NCBI RefSeq assembly: GCF_000759715.1
Contig: NZ_BBLU01000019.1
Location: 1 to 38,828 of the forward strand
Source of the DNA: Demequina mangrovi
GTDB taxonomy: Bacteria; Actinomycetota; Actinomycetes; Actinomycetales; Demequinaceae
Reading direction: 5' to 3'
Length of the DNA: 38,828 nucleotides
Numbering within the stretch: the first letter of the stretch is position 1; each line of letters begins with the position of its first letter. This document shows positions 1 to 9,100 of this stretch, piece after piece. The translations under genes were made by a program, and so were the position numbers. The notes beneath the pieces were generated by a model. The model was not told the origin of the DNA. It saw only the letters and a program-made list of their open reading frames with translations, and made no database searches.

Positions 1-1199
1 GCGTCGGCCTCGGCCGCGGGGGCCGCGTCGGCGGCGGGCTCAAGCTCGGGGGTGGCGACGGGCGACGGCTCCGCCTGCGGCTCGGCCGCCGCGGGCTCGG
101 GCTCGGGCTCCGCCAGCGGCGCCGGTTCCGGCTCCGGCTCGGCCGTCTCAGGCTCGACCGCCTCCGCATCCGCGACCGACGCCTGCCACGCGCGCTCCTC
201 GGCCGAGCGTTGGAGCACCTCGGGGGCGAGCGACGCGAAGGGCGACACGCGCGCCGGGCGAGCCGGCTCGTCGACGTCCTCGGGCTCGGGCGCGGCCGCG
301 GCCTCCGCCTCGCCCGGCGCCTGGGTGACCTCAGGGGTCTCCGCCTCGGCGGCCTCAGGAGCCTCGTCCGACGCAGGCTCCGGCTCGGGCGCGGACTCGG
401 GCTCCGGCTCGGCCTGACCGGCGCCGGACACGGCCGGCACGGCGACGCGCGCGTAGCCGTCGGTGCCGGTGAAGGGCTCGACCGGGTACATGTCGTCGAC
501 GTTCGCGGGGGGCTCGGGGACCCGTGCCCACAGCACGGATGCGGGGGAGGCACCGAAGATCGCCTGCGGCGTCGCGGGCTCCGGGTCCGGCTCGGTCCGA
601 TCGCCGAGGAACGCCCCGACCGCCGCCTGCGGAGCGACCGCCACGGGCTCGGCATCCTCGACGGGCTCAGCGGTCTGCGCGGCCTCGCCGGGGGCGGGGC
701 GGGCAGGGCCCGCGGCGGGCCGGAGGAGCGACCCCCAGCCGACGATCGCGGCCCACAGCCCGGGCGCGACGGCCGCGACCACGGGCAGCGAGCCCGGGAG
801 CGAGTGGTCGAGCCCGAAGCGGTGCGTCTGCATGATCCACATCGCCCACGCGACGATGCCCGCGGCGGCGCCGACGCCCAGGCCCACGAGCGCGACGGTC
901 GGCTCCGACGCGACCTCCGCGGCCACGAGCCAGGTGGCGAGACCGAGCCCGGCGACCACGCGCGCGATCACGGTGCCGGGCACCGACGACTGCGTCACGT
1001 GCGCGAGCACGGCGTAACGGACCACCGGGATCCACGCGAGCACCGCCCGGGCGCCGACCTTGCCGTACACCGCACCGAGCGCGAGACCCATCCACACGAG
1101 CCCGACCACGAAGGCGCCGATCAGCACGACCGCGAGCGCGGCCGGCGTGAGGCCGCCCACCACCTCGCCGGACACCTCCGTCATGGCTCCTGCGGTCAT
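1..1199 (-). CDS. Partial multi-TM membrane protein (DUF5684-like) with long acidic Pro/Glu/Ala-rich tail
   Basis: The frame stays open from an ATG at 1199 to the left edge, so the C-terminus is missing. An AGGGG Shine-Dalgarno 7 nt upstream supports this start; an in-frame ATG at 1184 has its AGGAG too close. About four hydrophobic segments lie near residues 18-44, 76-96, 101-123 and 137-158. The stretch YGKVGARAVLAWIPVV (45-60) resembles the motif of small actinobacterial DUF5684-type membrane proteins, though I call that family only tentatively. From about residue 160 the protein becomes a low-complexity tail rich in Pro, Glu and Ala, probably disordered and cytoplasmic. The gene begins 22 nt after the transglutaminase-like stop and is probably the next member of that operon. 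No catalytic motif is visible and its function is unknown. Confidence 0.75.
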   Translation of the reverse strand, partial: MTAGAMTEVSGEVVGGLTPAALAVVLIGAFVVGLVWMGLALGAVYGKVGARAVLAWIPVVRYAVLAHVTQSSVPGTVIARVVAGLGLATWLVAAEVASEPTVALVGLGVGAAAGIVAWAMWIMQTHRFGLDHSLPGSLPVVAAVAPGLWAAIVGWGSLLRPAAGPARPAPGEAAQTAEPVEDAEPVAVAPQAAVGAFLGDRTEPDPEPATPQAIFGASPASVLWARVPEPPANVDDMYPVEPFTGTDGYARVAVPAVSGAGQAEPEPESAPEPEPASDEAPEAAEAETPEVTQAPGEAEAAAAPEPEDVDEPARPARVSPFASLAPEVLQRSAEERAWQASVADAEAVEPETAEPEPEPAPLAEPEPEPAAAEPQAEPSPVATPELEPAADAAPAAEAD

Positions 1200-1221
1200 C
1201 GTCGCGCCCCTTCCTGCCGTG

Positions 1222-3756
1222 TCATCGGCGTCTCCTCGTCGATGAGGAGCCTGCGCGTGACGGAACCGTCCGCCAGCGCTCGTCAGCCTGCTCTCGCTCG
1301 TGCGCCGCATCGTCCCTGACCGTGGAGCCGCGCCCCAGCAGCGACCGGGTCGACAGACGCGTGGCGAGCCTACGCCACACCCCTTGGCGCGCCCGTAGCT
1401 CCGCGCGGTCGAGCGCCAGAAGCTCCCAGACCTGCCGCGCATCGTCCTGCTCCACGCCCTCGACCGTGAAGGTCGCGCGGTCCGCGACCGCCGCCAGCGT
1501 CGCGCCGTGGGTGGTGCCGTACGCCTCCGCGATCTCGCGGCGGGTCGCGAGCGGCATGGGCGCGAGGCCCGCGTCGACGCCGAGATCGACGTACTCGTCC
1601 CAGCCGCCCTCGGCGGCAGCGGTGGGCGCCGCGCGCCTCCGGCGCCTGCGGCGCACCGCCTTCGCGACGAGCACGCCGAGCAGCGGCCCGAGCAGCAGCA
1701 GGACGATGATCGCGGTCACGACGGCGGTGCGGATCCGCCCGGTGAACCAGGACTCGTGCGCCTCGAGCGCGGGAGCGACCTCGCCGCCGCCGCTGCGCCC
1801 CTTGAGCGCCGCGACCGCGTCGACAGGCTCCGCACGGTCGGGGTCGGTGGCGGTCGGGATCTCGGGGTCCGCCTCCGTCGCGACCGAGGGGCTCACCGGG
1901 CTGGAGTGCTGCGGCGTCACGTCGACCGCGATCCACTCGCCCGAGCCCGCCCGCACCTCGGTCCACGCGCTGAGGTGGTGTCCGCGGCACACGTCGGCGC
2001 ATGCGTCGGGGACCCAGCCGAGCGCATCGGTGTCGGCGAGCCGCACGCCGACCACCACGCGCGAGGGGAAGCCGAGATCCGCCGCCATGAGCGCGACCGC
2101 CACGGCGAACTGCTCGTCGTCGCCGACGGCGGCGACCAGCGCGACGTCGGACGCGTTCTCGCCCGCCTCGCCCTCGCGCTCGAGCAGCGCGGTGAACAGG
2201 CGGTCGATCCTGTCGTACGAATGGCCCGCCGCGGACGGCTCGAACGTGTACTCGCCGAGCGCGGCGATCCATTGCGGGGTGCCCTCGGCCGTGAGCGCGT
2301 GGCTGAGGTAGCCCCGCGAGCGCAGACGCTCGACCAGCTCCGCGAGCCCGGCGCCGTCGCGGGTGACCTCCTGCGACTCGACCCACTCGCTGAGCGAGTC
2401 GGGGATGAGGTCGGGCGCGACGGCCGCGCCGCCGGGGGAAGGGCCCGCCTCCGCGAGCGGCGTCTCCTGGGCGGCGGCGGCCGCGACCGTGAGGGTGTCG
2501 CCCGCCGCGACGCCGCCGTCGAGCGCGATCACCGCGGACGCGGCCTCGGGCGCGTAGTAGAAGGCGTCGGCGAGGGATCCGGCGCGCGGTCCGCCGAAGG
2601 TCGCGCCGCCGAGCGCGCCGGGCAGGGGCGCCCACGGCCCCTCGAGGCCCTCGACGGTCACCGTGAGGCTCACACGCTCGGCGCCGCCGAGCGAGAGGTC
2701 CGACGGGACCCGCTGGAAGCGCAACGGCGTGTAGCCCTGCGAGGCGACCGCGGTGAACGCGCTGCCGTCGAAGAACGGCAGGGTCGCGATGCGGATGCGC
2801 GAGACCGGCCCCGACACCTCCGACACGGTGAAGAGCGGCGCGTCGTGGAGCTCGCCGGCGAAGAAGGACCGGTAAGTGCTCAGCGGCGAGACCGAGCTGT
2901 CGACCACCAGCCGCGGGGTCACGGAGGTCCGCGCGACGTCGCGCGGCTGGGACTGCGCGACCGGCACCGCGACGCTCACGGCCGCGAGGAGCGCGACGGC
3001 GAGCACCGTGGCGCCGAGACCGAAGCGCCCGAGCGCACGGCCGGGAGCCCGGACTCCGCGCACGCCGCCTCCCGCCCCGCGCAGCGCCGCGCGGCGCTGC
3101 TGCGCCATGCGCCACAGGATCCAGCCGAGGCTCGCGCCCCACGCGGCGAGGCCCAGGAGGATCTCGCGGCTCAGCCCGGAGGCGAGCCCGGGCAGCGCGT
3201 CGAGACCGGTGCGGGCCGCGGGGCCGACCGCCACCGCGGTCGCGAAGCCGGCGCCGCCGATCGCCGCGGCGATGCCCCACCAGCGCTCGCGCGTCCCGGC
3301 CCACACGATGCCGGCGACGGTCGCGGCGACCAGCACGAGCGGCACCGCGAGCGTCGCCTCGTACTCGCCGAGCGGCGTCGGCAGCGTGACGATGTCCTTC
3401 CAGCCGGTCACGGGCGCCCGCAGCGCCTCGACCAGGGCCCTGGCGAGCTGCTCGGGCCCGCGCAGCGCGCCGGGGATCGCGACGAGCAGCGCGGCCGCCA
3501 GATAGCCGCCGCCGAGGAGGACCAGCGCCGCCACGGGTCCGCGGCGCGCGAGGACCGGCACGAGGCTCGCGATCATGCCCACCCCGAGCCCGACGAGCAT
3601 CACGAGCCCGTAGCGCGCGCCGATGGTGCCCTCCCCGACGAACACGGGGCGCAGCGTGAAGATGATGGTCGCGGCGATCGCGGCGGCGTACGCGCACGCG
3701 CCGAGCACCACCGTGGCCGGCACCGCGGGCCGGCGGACGCGCTCGCCCCTGGTCAT
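1222..3756 (-). CDS. TgpA-like membrane protein with transglutaminase-like domain, catalytic Cys and His apparently absent
   Basis: 844 aa. The ATG at 3756 overlaps the DUF58 stop by 4 bases (ATGA). About seven N-terminal membrane segments lie between residues 12 and 266. An extracytoplasmic region follows, with a transglutaminase-like core near 540-615, then a TM helix near 676-702 and a basic cytoplasmic tail. This is the TgpA/DUF3488 layout and the 'tgm' position of the Bifidobacterium PFNA cluster. Active members have G-x-C-x-x-F/Y-A and HAWVEV motifs. Here the aligned motifs read GDDEQFA (545-551) and LSAWTEV (595-601), so Cys and His seem replaced by Asp and Ser; only the Asp of VDVTP (D612) remains. 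Two cysteines (C586, C590) lie in CADVC and could form a disulfide. A structural or binding role is more likely than peptide crosslinking. The family and topology are clear, and loss of activity is inferred. Confidence 0.9.
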   Translation of the reverse strand: MTRGERVRRPAVPATVVLGACAYAAAIAATIIFTLRPVFVGEGTIGARYGLVMLVGLGVGMIASLVPVLARRGPVAALVLLGGGYLAAALLVAIPGALRGPEQLARALVEALRAPVTGWKDIVTLPTPLGEYEATLAVPLVLVAATVAGIVWAGTRERWWGIAAAIGGAGFATAVAVGPAARTGLDALPGLASGLSREILLGLAAWGASLGWILWRMAQQRRAALRGAGGGVRGVRAPGRALGRFGLGATVLAVALLAAVSVAVPVAQSQPRDVARTSVTPRLVVDSSVSPLSTYRSFFAGELHDAPLFTVSEVSGPVSRIRIATLPFFDGSAFTAVASQGYTPLRFQRVPSDLSLGGAERVSLTVTVEGLEGPWAPLPGALGGATFGGPRAGSLADAFYYAPEAASAVIALDGGVAAGDTLTVAAAAAQETPLAEAGPSPGGAAVAPDLIPDSLSEWVESQEVTRDGAGLAELVERLRSRGYLSHALTAEGTPQWIAALGEYTFEPSAAGHSYDRIDRLFTALLEREGEAGENASDVALVAAVGDDEQFAVAVALMAADLGFPSRVVVGVRLADTDALGWVPDACADVCRGHHLSAWTEVRAGSGEWIAVDVTPQHSSPVSPSVATEADPEIPTATDPDRAEPVDAVAALKGRSGGGEVAPALEAHESWFTGRIRTAVVTAIIVLLLLGPLLGVLVAKAVRRRRRRRAAPTAAAEGGWDEYVDLGVDAGLAPMPLATRREIAEAYGTTHGATLAAVADRATFTVEGVEQDDARQVWELLALDRAELRARQGVWRRLATRLSTRSLLGRGSTVRDDAAHEREQADERWRTVPSRAGSSSTRRRR

Positions 3757-5120
3757 GCGCGGGCCGCCCCTCGCGCGAGCAGATGCCGGAGGTCGTCGAG
3801 CACGCCGAGGCTCACCAGCTGGATGCCGCCGAGCGCGTGCATGCGGGGCTCCTGCGCGGGCGCGCACACCACCGCGCCCACGGACACGTCCGCCGGGAGC
3901 CGGAGGGCCGCGGTGCGCAGGCGGTCGTGGCCGAGCGCCGAGCCGGTGATGAGGACGGCGAGGGACGTGCCTTGATCGTTCTCCGCGACCATCCGGGTGA
4001 CGGTCGCGAGCGCCATGGCGTCCTCGCTCGCCTCGATCCCGGAGAGGTCGTCGAGCAGGGCGCGCGGCGCCCCGACGCGCAGCGCCCGCAGCGCACGGAC
4101 CGAGGCGCGCGCGAACTCCGGCACCTCGCCGCTCGCGACCACCCGCACCTCCCGGCCGTCGCGGATGGCGCGCGTGCCCAGGGACGCGAGCGCGCTCACG
4201 GCCATCTCGAACTCCTCCTCGTCGCGGTACGAGGCGGCGTCCGCGTCGAGCACGAGCGTGAGCAGCGAGCGCCGCGTCTCCTCGAACTGGCGGACCATGA
4301 GCGTGCCGGTCTTCGCGGTCGACTTCCAGTGGATGTGCCGCTGCGCGTCCCCGCGCTGGTACTCGCGGACGGCATGGAACGAGATGTCCTCGCTGGTGAG
4401 GATCCGGACGGCCTGGCCCTCGAGGTCGCGCACCCATCCCAGCGACGTGCTCGGCACCTCGACCGTGCGGGGGTGCACGTACAGCGTCTGGACCTCGTCC
4501 CATGCGCGGTGGCGGCGCAGGAGGTGCAGCGGGTCGGTGCGGGTCGAGGCCGCGGGCCCCACGTCGACGATGCCGCGACGGCGGGCCGGGATGACCACCC
4601 GGTCCGCCCACGTGGCGCCGCCGCGGAGCAGGGGCACGTGGAGCTCGACGAGCGCCTCGCCCACCGGCAGCTCGACCGTCCCCGGCAGCGCCGCCCGGCG
4701 CCCCTCGTTGACCACGACGACCGAGCCCGCGGTGGGCTCGCCCGCGACCACGGCGTCGCGGTCGAGCTCGAAGGTCACCCGGTAGCTCACGTCGCCGAGC
4801 AGGAACGGCACCGCGGCGGCCAGCAGCAGGAGGCCGGCGACGCCTGCGACCAGCGCCTCCTCCCAGCCCCAGCCGAGGCCCGCGGCGAGCCCCAGGACGG
4901 TCCAGCCCGCGACGGCCCAGCCGGCGGGCGTGACCACGCCGCGCACCGACCGCCACGCCGAGGACCCGACGTCGCCGACCGTGCGCGCCGCGCGGTCGAA
5001 CCTCAGGCGCGCCCCGACGACCCTCCCGCGCGGCACGTCGGCGACCTCCGTGCGCGTCGAGTACGTCCCGGTCGCGGCGGTGCGCGTCCGGGTCGCGGTG
5101 AGGTCGGGGCGCTCGCTCAC
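3753..5120 (-). CDS. DUF58-domain membrane protein
   Basis: 455 aa from a GTG at 5120 that overlaps the MoxR stop by 4 bases (GTGA); the 3' end overlaps the next ATG in the same way. Two closely spaced hydrophobic segments lie at about residues 64-107. A beta-rich region follows, then the DUF58 signature HAVREYQRGDAQRHIHWKST, after which the chain continues as a von Willebrand A-like fold to the C-terminus. DUF58 proteins are commonly encoded next to MoxR ATPases and transglutaminase-like proteins, as here. They are thought to act with the AAA+ ATPase in metal- or chaperone-type maturation of envelope proteins, but no precise reaction is established. The longer open frame reaching back to 6050 is out of frame with moxR coding and is not part of this protein. 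Confidence 0.92.
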   Translation of the reverse strand: MSERPDLTATRTRTAATGTYSTRTEVADVPRGRVVGARLRFDRAARTVGDVGSSAWRSVRGVVTPAGWAVAGWTVLGLAAGLGWGWEEALVAGVAGLLLLAAAVPFLLGDVSYRVTFELDRDAVVAGEPTAGSVVVVNEGRRAALPGTVELPVGEALVELHVPLLRGGATWADRVVIPARRRGIVDVGPAASTRTDPLHLLRRHRAWDEVQTLYVHPRTVEVPSTSLGWVRDLEGQAVRILTSEDISFHAVREYQRGDAQRHIHWKSTAKTGTLMVRQFEETRRSLLTLVLDADAASYRDEEEFEMAVSALASLGTRAIRDGREVRVVASGEVPEFARASVRALRALRVGAPRALLDDLSGIEASEDAMALATVTRMVAENDQGTSLAVLITGSALGHDRLRTAALRLPADVSVGAVVCAPAQEPRMHALGGIQLVSLGVLDDLRHLLARGAARA

Positions 5121-6076
5121 ACGAGGTCCCGCTGGCTGGGGGGCGGGGTGTCCAGGAGGATCTGGCCGATGACGGCGCCCTGGGTCACGCCGTCGAACTC
5201 CGCCTCGGGGTCGAGGATGAGCCGGTGCGCGAGGACCACCTCGGCCAGCGCCTTCACGTCGTCCGGGACCACGTAGTGGCGGCCGTGGGCGAGCGCCCAC
5301 GCGCGGCACGAGGCGGCGAGCGCGAGCGCGCCGCGCATCGACGCGCCGAGCCGCACCTGCGTCGCGCTGCGGGTCGCGCCGACGAGGCGGGCGATGTAGT
5401 CGGAGATGAGGGCGTGCTGCTGCACGTCGTGCGTGAGCCCCGACATGGTCGTGATGGTGTCGAGCTCGGCGATCGCGGGCACCACCACCCGCGCATGCCG
5501 CGCCGGGTCGAGGATGCGCAGCGTCGCCGCGTGGTCCGGGTAGCCGAGCGACGTGCGCATGAGGAAGCGGTCGAGCTGCGCCTCGGGCAGCGAGTACGTG
5601 CCGGCCTGCTCGATGGGGTTCTGCGTCGCGACCACCATGAACGGCGCCCCGACCTCGCGCGTGACGCCGTCGACCGTCACCTGCCGCTCCTCCATCACCT
5701 CGAGGAGCGCGGACTGCGTCTTGGGCGAGGCGCGGTTGACCTCGTCGGCCAGCACCACGTTGGCGAACACCGGCCCGTGATGGAACTCGAAGCGTCCCTG
5801 GTCGTAGACGGTGACGCCCGTGACGTCGCCGGGCAGCAGGTCGGGCGTGAACTGGATGCGCGTGCTCGTGCCCTTGACGGTCTGCGCGATCGCGCGGGCG
5901 AGCGACGTCTTGCCGGTGCCGGGGACGTCCTCGAGCAGCAGGTGCCCCTCCGCGATCATCGCGGTGAACGCGAGCTCGATCACGTGCCGCTTGCCGACCA
6001 CGGCGCGCTCGACGTTGTCGACGAGCTTGCCGAAGGTGGTCTCGAACCACTGCGTGTGCTCGGAGGTCAGGGCCAC
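5117..6076 (-). CDS. MoxR-family AAA+ ATPase
   Basis: 319 aa from a GTG at 6076 with a strong Shine-Dalgarno (AAAGGAGG, 6083-6089 region) about 7 nt upstream. This is the only clearly SD-led start inside the core operon; the other core starts overlap the previous stop. Walker A is DVPGTGKT (residues 50-57) and Walker B is VVLADE (107-112), followed by the MoxR-typical NRASPKTQSALLEVMEE and the sensor-1 region ATQNPIEQAGTY. The length is standard for the family. MoxR ATPases act as chaperone-like ATPases on partners with VWA/DUF58 domains. The DUF58 gene directly downstream, overlapping by 4 bases, is the obvious partner. The strong SD after a 49-nt gap may let MoxR be made at a different level from the large upstream protein. 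Confidence 0.96.
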   Translation of the reverse strand: MALTSEHTQWFETTFGKLVDNVERAVVGKRHVIELAFTAMIAEGHLLLEDVPGTGKTSLARAIAQTVKGTSTRIQFTPDLLPGDVTGVTVYDQGRFEFHHGPVFANVVLADEVNRASPKTQSALLEVMEERQVTVDGVTREVGAPFMVVATQNPIEQAGTYSLPEAQLDRFLMRTSLGYPDHAATLRILDPARHARVVVPAIAELDTITTMSGLTHDVQQHALISDYIARLVGATRSATQVRLGASMRGALALAASCRAWALAHGRHYVVPDDVKALAEVVLAHRLILDPEAEFDGVTQGAVIGQILLDTPPPSQRDLV

Positions 6077-6125
6077 AGCGGCCTCCTTTCGTCGCGGCCC
6101 GGGTGGGGCCGATGCGCGGGCGCCG

Positions 6126-9100
6126 TCACGGCGACACCGTCGGGTCGGGGGTGGGCGTGGGATCGGGGGTCGGCTCCGGCGGGACGCCGCCGCAGGTGAC
6201 GGCGGCGCCGGTCCAGTCGACGATGCCCGTCAGCGCGCCCTGGAACGCGACCGTGACGGTCGCGGTCCGCATGAGGCTCGCGTCGTCGGTCACGACGCCG
6301 TCCGCGTCGAGCATCGTCACGGTCGCGGCGAAGTCGGCCGCCGTGCCGCCGAAGGTCGCGGTCGGCACCGTGCCGACGGTGCACGCGGCGAAGGTCACGG
6401 TGGGACGGTAGGACGCGCCGGACTCGGCCGTCACCGGCGTCGTCGCGTCGGAGCAGGTCCGGACCCCGCCGCCGAAGTTCACGCAGTAGTAGGCGTCGAC
6501 CGTGACGTCACGGCCGGCGACCATGACGTCGGCGAAGGACTGCGACGTCGAGCCGTCCGAGCCCCGGTACCAGAGCTCGAGGCCCGCATGCGGCTGCCAC
6601 TGCGGCTGTCCGATGAGCGCGGTGGTGCAGCTGGTGCCGCCGCCCTCGCAGGTCGAGGCCACGCGGTAGCCGCGCTGGAGCACGGGTGCGCCCGGGTCCT
6701 GGAAGGCCGCGAAGACCACGTCCACGGTCTCGGCCTCGCCGAACATCCGCTCGTCGACGCGGCTCTCGGCGCACACCGTCACGGTGTTGGTGGCGTTGCC
6801 GTCGATGGGGACCGTCAGCGTCACGGTGCCGCCGGACGCGAGCACCGTGTCCGCGCATCGTCCCTTGGCGACGTGACCCACCCAGGTCTCCGCGCCCGCG
6901 CCGCCCGCGGTCACCGTCGCGGTGACGGACGCCTCGTCGTCCCCGGGCGTGTACTCGTGGGTGGCGGCGGTGATGACCGGGCGGCCGATGCCGTTCGCGG
7001 TGAAGGTCAGCGCGGTGCCGACCGCCTCGGCCGCACCGGCGGGAGGCAGATCGAGGCCCGTGAGCGGCGAGACGGTCACCGTGACCGGGGTGTTCGAGCC
7101 GATCGCGATGCCGTCGAGCCGCTGACGTCCCGACCCCACCGCCACGGTCTGCTCGGTGCCGCCGACAGCGATCCGGACCGCGCTGGTCGAGGCGTCGGCG
7201 ATGTCGAGCACCAGGTCGATGCGGCCGCCGTCGCCGGAGGTGACCGCCGGCTGCCAGGACACGAGCGTCGGCTGCTCGGGCGCGGCGTAGGCCCAGGCCT
7301 GGACGCTCGGTCCCGAGCGCGCGCGGCCCACCGCGTTGACGGCGTACGCGGTGTAGGTCGCCTTCGCGCCGTTGGCGAGACCGGTCATCGGCGTGCACAC
7401 GCCCTGCGGCGTGCACGTCGCGACCGTGGTGCTCCCGGCGACGACGTCGAAGCCCAGCAGCGCCGGATACGCGCCCGCCGCGGCGCCCGGGGTGACGCTC
7501 AGCGTCGCGGTGCCGTCGCCGAAGTCGGTCTGGACCACGCTCGACGCGGCGCGCGGATAGCCCTGGAGGTCGAGCGAGATCGAGCCGCGGCGGTCGCCTC
7601 CGCTCACGCGGCCCTGGGCGTCGCGCACCCGGAACACCGCGTCGCACACGCCTCCCGCGGCGTCCGCGGTCCAGCTGGCCCGGATCTCGTCGGGCCCCGC
7701 GACCGCGAACGTGACGTCGGGGCAGTCCTGCGCCCCGGTGACGTCGACCACCTCGAGGGGCGTCCCCGGCAGCGGGTTCACCTCTCCGGCAGCCTCGATC
7801 ACCCGGAAGGTGCAGCCGTCGCCGTCGCTCTGGGAGCAGCGCTGCACCACCGCGCCGCCCTTGGGCAGCTTGGAGGGCGCGGGACCGACCACGAGGGACA
7901 GCGCGCGCGCCTGCACCTCGGGATGACCGGGCAGCGACACGGTGACGGACTCGGTGCGTCCGGGCGAGGAGGTGTCGGCCGCGGCGATGCGCAGCGTGGC
8001 GCCTTCGCGGCGCACGGTGAACAGCTGGCCCGAGTAGCTCGCGACCACGTCCACCTCGGCGGCCTCGGCGCCCGCGGGCCAGGTCACCATCGCGCCGAGA
8101 TCGAAGTCCGCGCTCTCGCCCGGCGAGAGCTCGAGCGAGGCGCTCACCAGTCCCGGCACCGGATCGGTCGGCACGACGGTGACCGGGACGGGCAGCACGG
8201 TCCACGCCTCCTGGCCCACCAGACGCGCGGCGATGAGGCACGTGTCGGTGTAGGGCGCACCGCGCCCGGCCTCGTAGCGGACCGTGGTGCCGCCCGCGCT
8301 GACGCAGCGGCCCGCCTCGCGCGCGCCGCCCGCGGTCACCTGGGCGCCGTCGACCTCGATCGCGGTGCCGTCGGGGGCGGCGAGGAGCGGGACCACGTCG
8401 ACCGTGGCCTGGCTGTCCTCGTCGGCCTGGATGCGCGCGTCCTCGCGCAGGGCGAGCCGCAGGTCGCGGCCGCCGAGGACGCGCAGGAAGCCGTAGCCGA
8501 CGGTCGGGTCGCCCGCGAAGTCGGTGCCCTCGACCTGGAACGCGATCACGCGCGTCTCGTCCGGCAGCGGCCCGGCGATGCTCGAGCCGTCGACCGTGAG
8601 GTCCGCCGGCGCGCCCCACAGCGACAGCGCGAGCGTCGGGGCGTCGCCGCTCGCCCAGGCGACGGTGCCGTCGAGCACGTCGACGCCCTGCGGGAACGCG
8701 TCGCGGTCCTCGAGGGACAGCACCGTGTCGGCGATCACCGGCACGTCCACCACCTTCTCGCGCACGGCCTTGAGCACGATGCGCCCCTGGCCGAGCGATC
8801 CGGTCGCGTTGCGCGCGGTGTAGAGGAACGAGTACGTGCCGATGTCCTCGGGCACCTCGAAGGTCACGGTGCCCTCGGCGAGCGACCGCTCCAGCGCGGC
8901 GGCCGTGGGCAGCAGGGCCGCGAGCGCCTCACGCTCGTCGGTGCCCTCCGCGGCGTCCGGCCGCACGTCGACGATCTCGAGCTCGCCTCCCGTGAGGTCG
9001 AGATCGTTGGCGAGCGGCTGGACCACCACCTGTCGCCCGGTGCCCGCCTGCACCTGCACCAGATCCGCGTAGGTGACGGGTGCGGGATCCGCCTCCACCG

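Noticed and set aside
210..1319. Plus-strand open frames at the left edge
   Set aside because: The minus-strand frame has TM helices, a Shine-Dalgarno and an operon position; the plus frames are Arg/Gly/His-rich or Ser/Ala/Gly-rich low complexity.
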